Assembly (NCBI GenBank): GCA_003650425.1
Contig: QMPP01000007.1
Location: 1 to 36,902 of the forward strand
DNA: 36,902 nt
Direction: 5' to 3'
DNA from: Bacteroidota bacterium
GTDB lineage: Bacteria > Bacteroidota > Bacteroidia > Bacteroidales > F082
The position numbers and the translations under genes were made by a program. The notes under the pieces were generated by a model, which was not told where the DNA came from, searched no databases, and worked only from the letters and a program-made list of their open reading frames with translations. This document shows, one piece after another, positions 1 through 8,273 of this stretch. Position 1 is the first letter of the stretch. Every line of letters starts with the position of its first letter.

Positions 1-1157
1 GTGTATTGCGGAATCATAAAACCTGAGTTCAATCCCGGATTAGCCACCAAAAACGAAGGCAATCCCCTGCGGCCATGCAACAGCTGATAGGTACGTCGCT
101 CTGAAATGCTCCCCCACTCGGCCACCGCTATGGCCAGATTATCCAGCGCCAATGCCAGCGGCTGTCCGTGGAAATTCCCTCCCGAAACAATTACATCCAT
201 ATCGGGAAATATGGTCGGGTTATCGGTAACGGCATTAATTTCGTTGGAAAAAACGTACGCCACGTAATTAACCGAATCCTTAGATGCTCCGTGTACCTGT
301 GGGATACAGCGGAAAGAGTAGGGATCCTGAACATGTTCTTTAGGACGTTTAATCAGTTCGCTATCTTTTAAAATAGCCCTGAACCGCTCGGCAGTTTGAA
401 CCTGTCCCTTATGATGACGAATTTGATGTAGTTCATCCATAAAGGGCTCAATGCGCCCGTCAAAAGCATCCAGCGAAAGAGCTGCGATAATATCAGCCAA
501 CTCCGAAAGCCTGAAAACTTTTAATAAAGAAGTAACTCCGTAAGCGCTCATAAATTGAGTACCGTTAAGCAAAGCAAGCCCTTCCTTCGATTTTAACTTA
601 AGCGGTTTCCAGCCAAATTTGGCTAACACGTTGGCAGCATCCATATATTTTCCTTCAAAACTAACGGCTCCCATCCCCAACAGGGGTAACGACATGTGTG
701 CCAGAGGGGCTAAGTCGCCCGAAGCACCCAACGATCCCTGCTGATAAACAATAGGGATAACATCATTATTAAAAAAGTCGATCAGCCGTTGAACCGTATC
801 CAGGTGAATCCCGGAATGCCCATAGGATAGCGACTGTATTTTCAACAAAAGCATCAACTTAACAATCTCTGTAGGCACTTCATCACCCGTTCCGCAGGCA
901 TGCGATTTAACCAGATTTTCCTGCAGCTTACCCAAATCCTGTTTCGATATAGATTTGTTGTAAAGTGCTCCAAAACCGGTGTTGATGCCATAAATAGGTT
1001 CGTCCTGACTTTTAATTTTTTTATCAAGATAGTTTCGACATTTTACAATTAATGCTTTCGACTCTTCTGAAAGCGCCAATGTTAATCCGTTATGAAAAAT
1101 ATCAAAAACTTTTTTAAAGGTCAGTTTTTCGGGGGAAATATAATGGACGTTTTTCAT
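1..1157 (-). CDS. hutH: Histidine ammonia-lyase (5' part, truncated by window edge)
   Basis: This enzyme deaminates L-histidine to urocanate, the first step of histidine degradation, in the cytoplasm. Reading the minus strand from the ATG at 1157 gives an unbroken frame to the window edge. It contains PIYGINTGFGALYN and, further on, the GSLGASGDLAPL segment whose Ala-Ser-Gly cyclises into the MIO cofactor, then NPGLNSGFMIPQY near the edge, all typical of the family. About 385 residues are visible of a usual length near 500, so the C-terminal part lies outside the window. It starts 58 bases downstream of hisS on the same strand and no clear promoter lies between them, so the two may be co-transcribed. 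The HAL/PAL superfamily assignment is secure; histidine as substrate is inferred from overall similarity. Confidence 0.93.
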   Translation of the reverse strand, partial: MKNVHYISPEKLTFKKVFDIFHNGLTLALSEESKALIVKCRNYLDKKIKSQDEPIYGINTGFGALYNKSISKQDLGKLQENLVKSHACGTGDEVPTEIVKLMLLLKIQSLSYGHSGIHLDTVQRLIDFFNNDVIPIVYQQGSLGASGDLAPLAHMSLPLLGMGAVSFEGKYMDAANVLAKFGWKPLKLKSKEGLALLNGTQFMSAYGVTSLLKVFRLSELADIIAALSLDAFDGRIEPFMDELHQIRHHKGQVQTAERFRAILKDSELIKRPKEHVQDPYSFRCIPQVHGASKDSVNYVAYVFSNEINAVTDNPTIFPDMDVIVSGGNFHGQPLALALDNLAIAVAEWGSISERRTYQLLHGRRGLPSFLVANPGLNSGFMIPQY

Positions 1158-1215
1158 GAAATTATAATTATGTAGGATTCTGCGTTTTTATTATTTAAAC
1201 AACCAATACCATCAG

Positions 1216-2580
1216 CTAATTTTTTACCCTCTCAACAAGTTGTTCTGCCGGGAGTTTTTCCTGATAACCGGTCATCATATTTTTTAAGGTATAATGTTTG
1301 GTTTCCATCTCCTGCTCACCAATTAAAACAACAAACGGGATGGCATGCTGGTTGGCGTATTTCATCTGCTTTTTCATTTTATCAGCATCGGGGTAAAGCT
1401 CGGCACGAATACCGTTTTGCTGTAAAAAGGCCAGCACCTCCAACGCATGCGTTGCCTCCTTTTCGCCAAAATTAACAAACATTACCTCCGTGGAAGTCTC
1501 AACCTCTTTAGGGAAAAGATTCAGCTCGTTCATTACGTCGTAAATACGATCGGCACCAAACGAAACACCCACTCCGGAAACATCCGGTAAACCGAATATA
1601 CCGGTCAAATTATCGTAACGACCACCGCCACAAATACTCCCAATGTTTACATCATTAGCCTTAACCTCAATAATAGCGCCGGTATAGTAATTCAGTCCGC
1701 GTGCCAATGACTGGTCAATTTCCACTTTTGATTTAATCTCCAGCGGTTTTAAATAGTTCAATACCGATTCCAGTTCGAGAATTCCCTTGCCGCCAATTTC
1801 AGTATCTCCCACCAACTGTTTCAAACAATTAATTTTAGAATCGTTTTCTCCACTCAGGTTGATAATGGGCTCCAGGTTATCAATAGCCTCTTGCGATATT
1901 CCTTTGGAAAGAAGCTCTTCGTAAACCTTTTCAATTCCTATTTTATCCAGCTTGTCGATAGCGGTGGTAATATCAATCAGTTTATCAGAGGCATCAATGG
2001 TTTCGGCCATCCCGCTCAATACTTTCCGGTTGTTGAGCTTGATGGTAACATTCACTTTCAAGCGATAAAAAATTTCATCTATTATTCTAACAAGCTCTAC
2101 TTCGTTAAGTAATGAGTTTGATCCCACTACATCCACATCGCACTGGTAAAACTCGCGATAGCGCCCTTTTTGAGGACGGTCGGCACGCCATACAGGTTGA
2201 ATTTGATAACGTTTAAACGGGAAAGTTATATCGTTGCGGTGTTGTACCACGTATCGGGCAAAAGGCACGGTAAGGTCGTAACGAAGTCCTTTTTCGGAAA
2301 CAGCCAACGCCACGCGGTTCAGATTTTTAGTTTCATAATCTTCGGGTTTTACCTTTTTGAGAAAATCACCGGAATTTAAAATTTTAAACAACAACTTATC
2401 ACCCTCTTCACCGTACTTTCCCAGCAAAGTGGAAAGGTTTTCCATGGCCGGGGTTTCGATGGGCTGATAGCCGTATTGCTTAAACACATCCTGAATGGTA
2501 CTAAAAATGTAATTTCTTCGTGCCATTTCAAGGGGAGAGAAATCGCGCGTTCCTTTCGGTATGGAAGGTTTTTGTGCCAT
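1216..2580 (-). CDS. hisS: Histidyl-tRNA synthetase
   Basis: A class II aminoacyl-tRNA synthetase that charges tRNA-His. The N-terminus [16 protein letters not shown], the motif 2 region ([21 protein letters not shown]), the histidine-specific [14 protein letters not shown] block and the motif 3-like [13 protein letters not shown] are all visible. The C-terminal anticodon-binding domain starts at about residue 360. The start is placed at the ATG at 2580 (454 aa). A longer in-frame TTG at 2604 overlaps a TAnnTTTG promoter element on the same strand and would add eight residues not seen in the family. The length fits the Bacteroidota type of HisRS. It is transcribed divergently from the desulfurase-SelD gene. 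Confidence 0.97.
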   Translation of the reverse strand: MAQKPSIPKGTRDFSPLEMARRNYIFSTIQDVFKQYGYQPIETPAMENLSTLLGKYGEEGDKLLFKILNSGDFLKKVKPEDYETKNLNRVALAVSEKGLRYDLTVPFARYVVQHRNDITFPFKRYQIQPVWRADRPQKGRYREFYQCDVDVVGSNSLLNEVELVRIIDEIFYRLKVNVTIKLNNRKVLSGMAETIDASDKLIDITTAIDKLDKIGIEKVYEELLSKGISQEAIDNLEPIINLSGENDSKINCLKQLVGDTEIGGKGILELESVLNYLKPLEIKSKVEIDQSLARGLNYYTGAIIEVKANDVNIGSICGGGRYDNLTGIFGLPDVSGVGVSFGADRIYDVMNELNLFPKEVETSTEVMFVNFGEKEATHALEVLAFLQQNGIRAELYPDADKMKKQMKYANQHAIPFVVLIGEQEMETKHYTLKNMMTGYQEKLPAEQLVERVKN

Positions 2581-2601
2581 AATGTACTTTTTTACAGGCT
2601 G

Positions 2602-2609
2602 CAAAAGTA
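2602..2609 (-). promoter_or_regulatory. Putative -7 element of the hisS promoter
   Basis: TACTTTTG on the minus strand matches the Bacteroidota -7 consensus TAnnTTTG. It lies about 21 bases before the chosen hisS ATG. No clear -33 TTG was identified. It also argues against the TTG start at 2604. Confidence 0.6.
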
Positions 2610-2764
2610 GTGGTTTTTACGGTGAGTAAAGCAGGATTACGGAAAATATATAAACGTTGAGTCGTAACTCTTCTGAACAATTTCTCCTGTTTAAGAATAT
2701 TCATAAAGATAAAACCTTACACAACTTCGTTGATATTTTATCCCCACCCGATTTTGAAAAAGAA

Positions 2765-2772
2765 TACTTTTG
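2765..2772 (+). promoter_or_regulatory. Putative -7 element for the desulfurase-SelD gene
   Basis: TACTTTTG matches TAnnTTTG and sits 40 bases before the ATG at 2812. The TTG inside it is the first possible start of the long frame, which makes that upstream start unlikely. The -33 match is weak. Confidence 0.55.
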
Positions 2773-2811
2773 TCAGGAAGTTGTTTAAACCCGGTTACAA
2801 AAATTCAGCCT

Positions 2812-5025
2812 ATGAATACCCCTGAACCCATTTACCTCGATTACAATGCTACCACGCCCATTGCCAAAGAGGTAGCCGATGCCATGCGCCCCTATCTGGA
2901 ACACTATTTCGGAAATCCTTCCAGCGTTCACAGCTATGGTGTTAAAACCAAAATGGCGGTTGAAAAATCGCGTCGTCAGATTGCTGACCTTATTGGTTGC
3001 GACCCCTCGGAGATTATTTTTACCAGCGGTGGCACTGAATCTAATAATTATGCCATCAAGGGAATTGCCCTGGCTAATAAGAACAGGGGAAACCACATCA
3101 TCACTTCATCGGTGGAGCACCCGGCAGTTTTTGAGGTATGCAGTTATCTTGAAAAAAACGGTTTCGAAATTTCAACCATCGCGGTGGATGAGTTCGGTAT
3201 TATTAAAATGGATGAGCTGGAAGCAGCCATCCGTCCCGAAACCATACTGATTACCGTCATGCATGCCAACAACGAGGTGGGTAGCATACAGCCCATCGCC
3301 GAAATGGCAAAACTGGCTAAAGAGCACAACATCTACCTTCACTCCGATGCTGCTCAGTCGCTAGGAAAGATACCGGTTAATGTACAGGAAATGGGAGTTG
3401 ATTTACTGAGTATTGCCGGCCATAAACTATATGCACCCAAAGGGATTGGCGCCCTTTATATTCGCAAGGGGGTTCATTTGGAAAAGCTGATTCATGGTGC
3501 CGACCACGAGCAAAACCTGCGTGCCGGAACCGAAAATGTGCTGGAAATTGTAGGACTTGGAGCCGCCGCCGAACTGGCCAAAAACCACCTCGATAAAAAC
3601 ATGGAGCACTACCAAACCACCCGCAATTACCTGCAAAAGTTATTAACCGACGCGCTGCCGAATGTAAAAATAAACGGCCATCCCGAAAAACGGCTTCCCA
3701 ACACTTTAAGTATCTCCTTTCCCAAGGTGGAAGCCAACACGCTTATCGACCGGCTGGATGGCGTTGCCGCCTCGGCGGGCGCTGCCTGTCATGCCGAAAG
3801 CGTGGATGTTTCTGCCGTGTTAGAAGCCATGCTGGTGCCCCTCGACTTTGCCATGGGAACCATCCGGTTTTCAACAGGACGAGGCCTTACCATGGCCGAT
3901 ATCAAAACGGCTGCCGACGAAATCATCCGCACGGTTAAACAGTTAATGCCCAAGGAAGAATCGGTACCTGTTTCCGAAAAGCCCAAAGCTGACGAAATTA
4001 AACTTACCCACTACACACATGGGCTTGGCTGTGCCTGTAAAATACAGCCTCAACACCTGGAAAGCGTGCTTCAAAAACTCAATCCCATTTTTGATAAAAA
4101 CGTGCTGGTGGGAACCGAAACTGCTGACGATGCCACCGTTTATCAGCTGAGCGATGATTTGGCTATCGTGCAAACGCTCGACTTTTTTACGCCCATTGTT
4201 GACGACCCTTACGAATTTGGCGCTATCGCTGCTGCCAATGCCCTCAGTGATGTGTATGCCATGGGAGCCAAACCCTTGTTTGCGCTCAACATCGTGGGCT
4301 TTCCAGAGGATACGCTACCCATGGAGGTGTTGGAACTCATTCTTAAAGGAGCACAGGATAAAGCTACCGAAGCCGGCATTCCCATTCTTGGCGGACATAC
4401 TATTGAAGACCCTGAACCCAAATACGGGATGGTGGTTACCGGAAGCTTGAAACCAACCGAGATTATTAGAAATACCGGAGCAAAACCCGGTGATGTGTTG
4501 ATTCTTACCAAGCCATTGGGAACAGGAATTCTCTCGACTGCCATTAAACGCGGAATGGTAGAAGAGTCATTAAGAAAAGAGGTAACACAACTCATGTCGT
4601 CGCTAAATAAAACTGCCGCAGAGGTGATGAAAAATTATACGGTTCACGCCTGTACCGACGTTACCGGTTTCGGGTTAATGGGCCACTTAAAAGAGATGAC
4701 CGTGGGATCGGAATGCAACGTAACGGTTGAATATGCTGCTGTGCCTTACCTGCGTGAGGTGAAAAATCTGGCCACGGCAGGCGTCATTCCCGGAGGAACT
4801 TACAACAACATGGACTATGTAGCCGGTTTCGTCGATTACGGCAACCTGCCTCGTACCGACCAGTTGCTGCTTTGTGATGCTCAGACTTCGGGCGGATTGC
4901 TGATAGCTCTTCCGGCCGATTTGGCTCAACAGCTATTAACCGACCTCCAGACAAACGGAGTAGAAGATGCTACCCTAATCGGAAAATTTACAGAAACAGG
5001 AAAAGGAACCATCAAAATTATCTGA
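2812..5025 (+). CDS. Cysteine desulfurase fused to selenophosphate synthetase (NifS/IscS-like + SelD)
   Basis: A two-domain protein of 737 aa. Residues 1 to about 385 are a class V aminotransferase-fold cysteine desulfurase. IYLDYNATTPIAKEV opens the domain, GHKLYAPKG carries the pyridoxal-phosphate lysine (K205), and SAGAACHAES carries the catalytic Cys326. From about residue 398 to the end is SelD: THGLGCACKIQP resembles the E. coli active-site loop (C407, C409, K410), followed by the AIRS-type ATP-binding fold (ALSDVYAMGAKP, ILGGHTIEDPEP, VTGFGLMGHLKEM). The active-site residue is Cys, not selenocysteine. SelD makes selenophosphate from selenide and ATP, and the desulfurase half could supply selenide from selenocysteine, so the fusion would channel selenium between the two steps. 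The start is the ATG at 2812, because the upstream TTG lies in the promoter. No selA, selB, tRNA-Sec or selenouridine synthase gene lies in the window. Confidence 0.93.
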   Translation: MNTPEPIYLDYNATTPIAKEVADAMRPYLEHYFGNPSSVHSYGVKTKMAVEKSRRQIADLIGCDPSEIIFTSGGTESNNYAIKGIALANKNRGNHIITSSVEHPAVFEVCSYLEKNGFEISTIAVDEFGIIKMDELEAAIRPETILITVMHANNEVGSIQPIAEMAKLAKEHNIYLHSDAAQSLGKIPVNVQEMGVDLLSIAGHKLYAPKGIGALYIRKGVHLEKLIHGADHEQNLRAGTENVLEIVGLGAAAELAKNHLDKNMEHYQTTRNYLQKLLTDALPNVKINGHPEKRLPNTLSISFPKVEANTLIDRLDGVAASAGAACHAESVDVSAVLEAMLVPLDFAMGTIRFSTGRGLTMADIKTAADEIIRTVKQLMPKEESVPVSEKPKADEIKLTHYTHGLGCACKIQPQHLESVLQKLNPIFDKNVLVGTETADDATVYQLSDDLAIVQTLDFFTPIVDDPYEFGAIAAANALSDVYAMGAKPLFALNIVGFPEDTLPMEVLELILKGAQDKATEAGIPILGGHTIEDPEPKYGMVVTGSLKPTEIIRNTGAKPGDVLILTKPLGTGILSTAIKRGMVEESLRKEVTQLMSSLNKTAAEVMKNYTVHACTDVTGFGLMGHLKEMTVGSECNVTVEYAAVPYLREVKNLATAGVIPGGTYNNMDYVAGFVDYGNLPRTDQLLLCDAQTSGGLLIALPADLAQQLLTDLQTNGVEDATLIGKFTETGKGTIKII

Positions 5026-5182
5026 GAAAGTTTCCCGGAGGCGATTCACCCCGTACGTTGTTAGTTCGTTTTGAGGATCTTTCAATCACAGCTTTTTCTC
5101 TTCATTGGTGTATTTCGACCAATTGCCGATTTCCTCGCCGGTTCTTCGACAGCCGAAGCATACATCATTCGAATCGCGAAAG
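5026..5182. other. Intergenic, no feature recognised
   Basis: Between the SelD fusion and the repeat copy I see no coding frame with family resemblance, no terminator hairpin with a T-tract and no -7 element. An open frame from a TTG at 5105 runs into the repeat, but nothing supports translation of its first part. Confidence 0.4.
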
Positions 5183-5340
5183 CAAAAAAAACTACACCGA
5201 TTATTAAACCGGTACAGTTTCATTAACCAAAAGAAATTACACTATATTAATACTGTTTTAAGCTACGTTAAACTTAATCCAATTATCAATCAAAATTAGT
5301 CAATACATCAGGAGTTCGTGAAAGTTCTTTTTTTCAATTG
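5183..5340 (+). repeat. Long direct repeat, copy 1
   Basis: This stretch recurs at 9083-9257 with only scattered substitutions, one single-base indel and an 18-base tandem duplication in the other copy. The shared core runs from the A-rich start through the CGGTACAG segment to the CATCAGGAGTTCGTG segment. In one frame both copies read LNRYSFINQKKLHYINTVL. No transposase or target-site structure accompanies it. It ends about 55 bases before the sensor kinase ATG. Confidence 0.85.
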
Positions 5341-5394
5341 CTATGGTTAGCAAAAAATAATTTTACTTTTACCAAAAACTATTATTTGTTATTT

Positions 5395-7530
5395 ATGCTT
5401 AACCACAAGCACAAAACTTTATTACTAAACATTATTGCCAGCCCTTTTTTTCTGGCAATTCCGGTAACACTCCTTATTATTATCTTTCTTCCCAACCCGT
5501 CATCAAAATATAAAATTGAGCTGGTAAGTAAACAAGTTGCCAATAAACCCGAATCAAATGTTCAGTTTTGTGATTTGAACGGTAACGGAAAAGATGAAAG
5601 GATAATTGCCTATCATAATACCGTAAAAAAAACGGCTTCCATTAAAGTAATGACCCACGACGAGATTAATTACGATGCATGGAATTTTAACGGCTATTTT
5701 CAAGGACAAAGCTCTGTAAATTTTTACTGTACTGATATTAATGAGGATGGTTTTACTGAAATATTTGCCTTTTATTACAGGAGTGATTCAGTGTTTATGA
5801 CTGTTATTCAGCCCTATCCTGATAAAAAAATCATTTTTAAAGAAAAACTTATCACAACAGTCTGGAAGCGCAACGGCAAAATTGATTATTCTATCAGTAA
5901 TTATAATACGGAAGATTTAAACCGGGATGGAAACAAAGAGCTTCTGTTTTTGTTACAGGCTGGCTATTCGCTGCAACCCAGAATGATTGTTGCTTATGAT
6001 TTTGCTAAAAACAGCATTTCAACAAGTAAATCGTATGGAGCCTATTTAACAACCTTAACACTCATAAAAAACAAACAAAGTATTCCAGAATTATATGTTG
6101 GCAGTTTTACACCCGCCAATATATCTGACAGCATGGGGATTCCATACAGCGATTATTATTCGTGGTTTTTGGGCTTTGATAGCAAGCTTGAGCTATTATT
6201 CAATCCGGTAAAAAATGTTTATTATCCTTCAAGAGTTGATGTATGTAAATTTGAAAATGATGAAGGCGAACAATTTATCGCGGCATCTTTTATAAATAAC
6301 ATCAAAAAACTTCTGACAATAAAATTTATCAAACAAGGTAATGAAGTAATTAGCTTCAAAGAGTTTGTAAAATCAAAAAAGTCAAAATCAGGGTTTGTTT
6401 CGTTAATGCGACCTGTTCAGACAGATGGAAAAAACTATATTTTGCTTGGGATTAAAAACAATCAGTTCATCCTCATTAATGAAAAACTGGAAATAGTAAA
6501 AAAAGATGTTTATAAAGCGGTATATGCATTAATGAATATCGCGGATCTGAATAAAGACGGTAAAAAAGAATTTGTTTTTATGTCGCCCGATAACGAAATC
6601 GTGGTGTACGATAACAATTTGAATAATCCGACTTCTTTCAATACCGGACTTTTACCTTTTTCATCAGGCTGGCTTAACTCAGGAATAAAACACAATGGTA
6701 ATGAACAGAATGAGCTGTATTTAAAAAACCTCCACCACCTTTACCTTTTTACATATAACTTAAACAGGCTTTACTACCTGAAGTACCCCATTTGGCTGCT
6801 GCTTTACGGTTTGGCGGTTTTGATTTTATGGTTTGCCCAGCGTATGCAAAAAATAAACCTGAAGCGAAAGCAGCTTATTGAGGATACCATCAACAATTTA
6901 CAAATGCGAACCATTAAAAGCCAGATGGACCCGCATTTTATGTTTAACGTGCTGAACGGACTGGCTCATAATGTGGCCGTGGGAAATTCAAAGGATGCCT
7001 ACAATCAAATTTTGCGGTTCAGTAAGTTACTCAGGTCACTGATGAAAAAAACCGACCGGATTGACACCTCTCTTTCAGAAGAAATTGAATTTATCACGAG
7101 TTACCTGGAGCTGGAAAAATTCAGGTTTAAAGACCAATTTGAGTTTGATATTCACTTTGACGACCAAATAGATAAAACGATCAGGCTGCCCCGGATGCTG
7201 ATTCAGTTGTTGGTTGAAAACTCCATCAAACACGGGTTAAGAAATAAAACAGGAATTAAAAAACTTAAAGTATCCGTATCTTTAAACAACAACCAATTAA
7301 CCATTATTGTTGAAGACAACGGGGTAGGCCGTGAAGAAGCCATGCAAAAAACCCACGACACCGGCAAAGGGATGAAACTTATTAAAGATATGATCCGCCT
7401 TAACAGAAAACTCGGGGGCAAACAAATTACCCTTAACTATACCGACCTTTACGATGATAGTGGCAATGCAGCAGGGACAAGGGTGGAGGTTATAGTGGAA
7501 TCAGAGACTTCTAAACCGCGAAGACGCTAA
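5395..7530 (+). CDS. LytS-family sensor histidine kinase with extracellular FG-GAP-like repeats
   Basis: A membrane sensor kinase of 711 aa. A hydrophobic segment at about residues 11-31 is followed by a large extracytoplasmic domain. That domain has at least four Asp/Asn-rich calcium-loop-like motifs (DLNGNGKDE, DINEDGFTE, DLNRDGNKE, DLNKDGKKE), as in FG-GAP/VCBS propellers. A second transmembrane segment at about 464-482 leads to the His_kinase domain (KSQMDPHFMFNVLNGL, phospho-acceptor His514) and a HATPase_c domain (LLVENSIKHG, EDNGVGR). The start is the ATG at 5395, just before the first membrane segment; an upstream TTG at 5338 is less likely. The last residues (SKPRRR) and the stop are encoded by an intergenic repeat motif, so the native C-terminus may have been altered. 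The partner is probably the LytTR regulator at 8274. The ligand is unknown. Confidence 0.9.
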   Translation: MLNHKHKTLLLNIIASPFFLAIPVTLLIIIFLPNPSSKYKIELVSKQVANKPESNVQFCDLNGNGKDERIIAYHNTVKKTASIKVMTHDEINYDAWNFNGYFQGQSSVNFYCTDINEDGFTEIFAFYYRSDSVFMTVIQPYPDKKIIFKEKLITTVWKRNGKIDYSISNYNTEDLNRDGNKELLFLLQAGYSLQPRMIVAYDFAKNSISTSKSYGAYLTTLTLIKNKQSIPELYVGSFTPANISDSMGIPYSDYYSWFLGFDSKLELLFNPVKNVYYPSRVDVCKFENDEGEQFIAASFINNIKKLLTIKFIKQGNEVISFKEFVKSKKSKSGFVSLMRPVQTDGKNYILLGIKNNQFILINEKLEIVKKDVYKAVYALMNIADLNKDGKKEFVFMSPDNEIVVYDNNLNNPTSFNTGLLPFSSGWLNSGIKHNGNEQNELYLKNLHHLYLFTYNLNRLYYLKYPIWLLLYGLAVLILWFAQRMQKINLKRKQLIEDTINNLQMRTIKSQMDPHFMFNVLNGLAHNVAVGNSKDAYNQILRFSKLLRSLMKKTDRIDTSLSEEIEFITSYLELEKFRFKDQFEFDIHFDDQIDKTIRLPRMLIQLLVENSIKHGLRNKTGIKKLKVSVSLNNNQLTIIVEDNGVGREEAMQKTHDTGKGMKLIKDMIRLNRKLGGKQITLNYTDLYDDSGNAAGTRVEVIVESETSKPRRR

Positions 7531-7540
7531 GACGCGAAGG
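7516..7540 (+). repeat. Short intergenic repeat motif at the kinase 3' end
   Basis: The CGCGAAGACGCTAAGACGCG stretch contains imperfect internal copies of CGCGAAG. It resembles a motif often scattered between genes in Bacteroidota. It overlaps the kinase stop codon at 7528-7530. Recognition is from memory. Confidence 0.4.
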
Positions 7541-7610
7541 AACTGGCAGGTATTCTCGTAAATCGTAAATCAAACCTTCAAAAGCATAAAACAAGCACCT
7601 CAAAGCAATA

Positions 7611-7693
7611 CCCCCGTCATTCCGACCGTAGTGGAGGAATCTCCCCGGAACAGCCCATTATACTCAGGAGATTCCTCTATTCACTCATTCCGC
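7611..7693. repeat. Palindromic intergenic repeat (GTCATTCCGA family)
   Basis: GAGGAATCTCC (7634-7644) and GGAGATTCCTC (7667-7677) are perfect 11-base inverted arms with a 22-base spacer. GTCATTCCGACC lies on the left and CTCATTCCGC on the right. The motif resembles a widespread miniature palindromic repeat that many bacterial genomes carry between genes. It could form a hairpin in RNA downstream of the kinase. Confidence 0.65.
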
Positions 7694-7769
7694 AAGCTTC
7701 ATTCGTTCAATCGGAATCGCTGCACCGGTTAAACCAACATGAAATCTCTGAACAATTAAAAAAATAATG

Positions 7770-7777
7770 TAACTTTG
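7770..7777 (+). promoter_or_regulatory. Putative -7 element of the toxin-antitoxin promoter
   Basis: TAACTTTG matches TAnnTTTG. It lies 22 bases before the ATG at 7800 and its last bases overlap the operator-like palindrome at 7776-7793. Confidence 0.6.
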
Positions 7778-7793
7778 TATCCGTTTAGATACA
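7776..7793. promoter_or_regulatory. Operator-like palindrome of the toxin-antitoxin locus
   Basis: TGTATC-N6-GATACA is a perfect inverted repeat that starts inside the -7 element and ends six bases before the first ATG. Overlap with the promoter core is the usual arrangement for autoregulation by a HigA-type antitoxin. The binding protein is inferred to be the downstream gene product. Confidence 0.6.
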
Positions 7794-7799
7794 GTATTT

Positions 7800-7901
7800 A
7801 TGTTCTTTATTGAGAAAACAACGGAATTTGATAAATGGCTCAGAAAATTAAAAGATTTAAAAGCCAAAGGAAATCTGGAAAAAATTAAAAAAACAGGAGA
7901 A
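7800..7901 (+). pseudogene. Relic of a HigB/RelE-type toxin N-terminus
   Basis: The first 34 codons read MFFIEKTTEFDKWLRKLKD and then a Lys-rich stretch. This is the familiar opening of HigB/PF05973-type phage-derived toxins (ExTxEFDxWLxxLKD). A complete toxin is about 100 residues; here the catalytic remainder is absent and the frame runs straight into the antitoxin. The simplest reading is an internal in-frame deletion that removed the toxin body. Confidence 0.6.
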
Positions 7902-8186
7902 ATGAAAACTTCAAAATTTGAAATAGCAGATTACTTGGATAGTAAAGAAATGATTGCAGCGTATCTCAATACTGTTTTGGAAGAAGGAAATGAAGAAGAT
8001 GTAATTATTGCCATAGGGCATATTGCAAAAGCAATTGGAATGACCAAAATATCGGAAGAAACAGGCTTAAGCAGAACAAGTTTGTACAAAGCTCTATCGA
8101 ACGGGGCCAAGCCTCAGTTTGCAACAATTATGAAGGTTTTAAAAGCAATAGGAGGACATATTAAAGTGGATCCTGTTTCCACTTGA
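7800..8186 (+). CDS. HigA-like antitoxin, in frame with a toxin remnant
   Basis: The long frame is 128 aa. From Met35 (ATG at 7902, preceded by AGGAG two bases upstream) the sequence MKTSKFEIADYLDSKEMI starts a probable-addiction-module antidote protein. The helix-turn-helix is AKAIGMTKISEETGLSRTSL followed by YKALSNGAKPQFATIMKVLK, a Cro/C1-type fold typical of HigA partners of PF05973 toxins. The native antitoxin is probably 95 aa (7902-8186); residues 1-34 derive from the toxin. It may still bind the operator at 7776-7793. It lies between a sensor kinase and its likely regulator, which suggests insertion into a two-component operon followed by loss of the toxin. Either start could be used. 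Confidence 0.8.
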   Translation: MFFIEKTTEFDKWLRKLKDLKAKGNLEKIKKTGEMKTSKFEIADYLDSKEMIAAYLNTVLEEGNEEDVIIAIGHIAKAIGMTKISEETGLSRTSLYKALSNGAKPQFATIMKVLKAIGGHIKVDPVST

Positions 8187-8247
8187 AAAACAACATTATT
8201 TTCCGTGCCAAAGGCAACCCGCCGGGTACAAATCAAAAATATTTTTA

Positions 8248-8255
8248 TAACTTTG
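8248..8255 (+). promoter_or_regulatory. Putative -7 element for the LytTR regulator
   Basis: TAACTTTG matches TAnnTTTG and lies 18 bases before the ATG at 8274, so the regulator could be transcribed separately from the kinase. No convincing -33 is visible. Confidence 0.5.
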
Positions 8256-8273
8256 TAAATCAAACAACCCACC

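Noticed and set aside
4009-4080. Selenocysteine (in-frame TGA) in the SelD active site
   Set aside because: The active-site codons read TGT; no TGA interrupts the frame.
5105-5299. A 64-codon open frame as a gene
   Set aside because: It starts at a TTG with no supporting signal; only the part in the repeat has any coding hint, which is reported separately.
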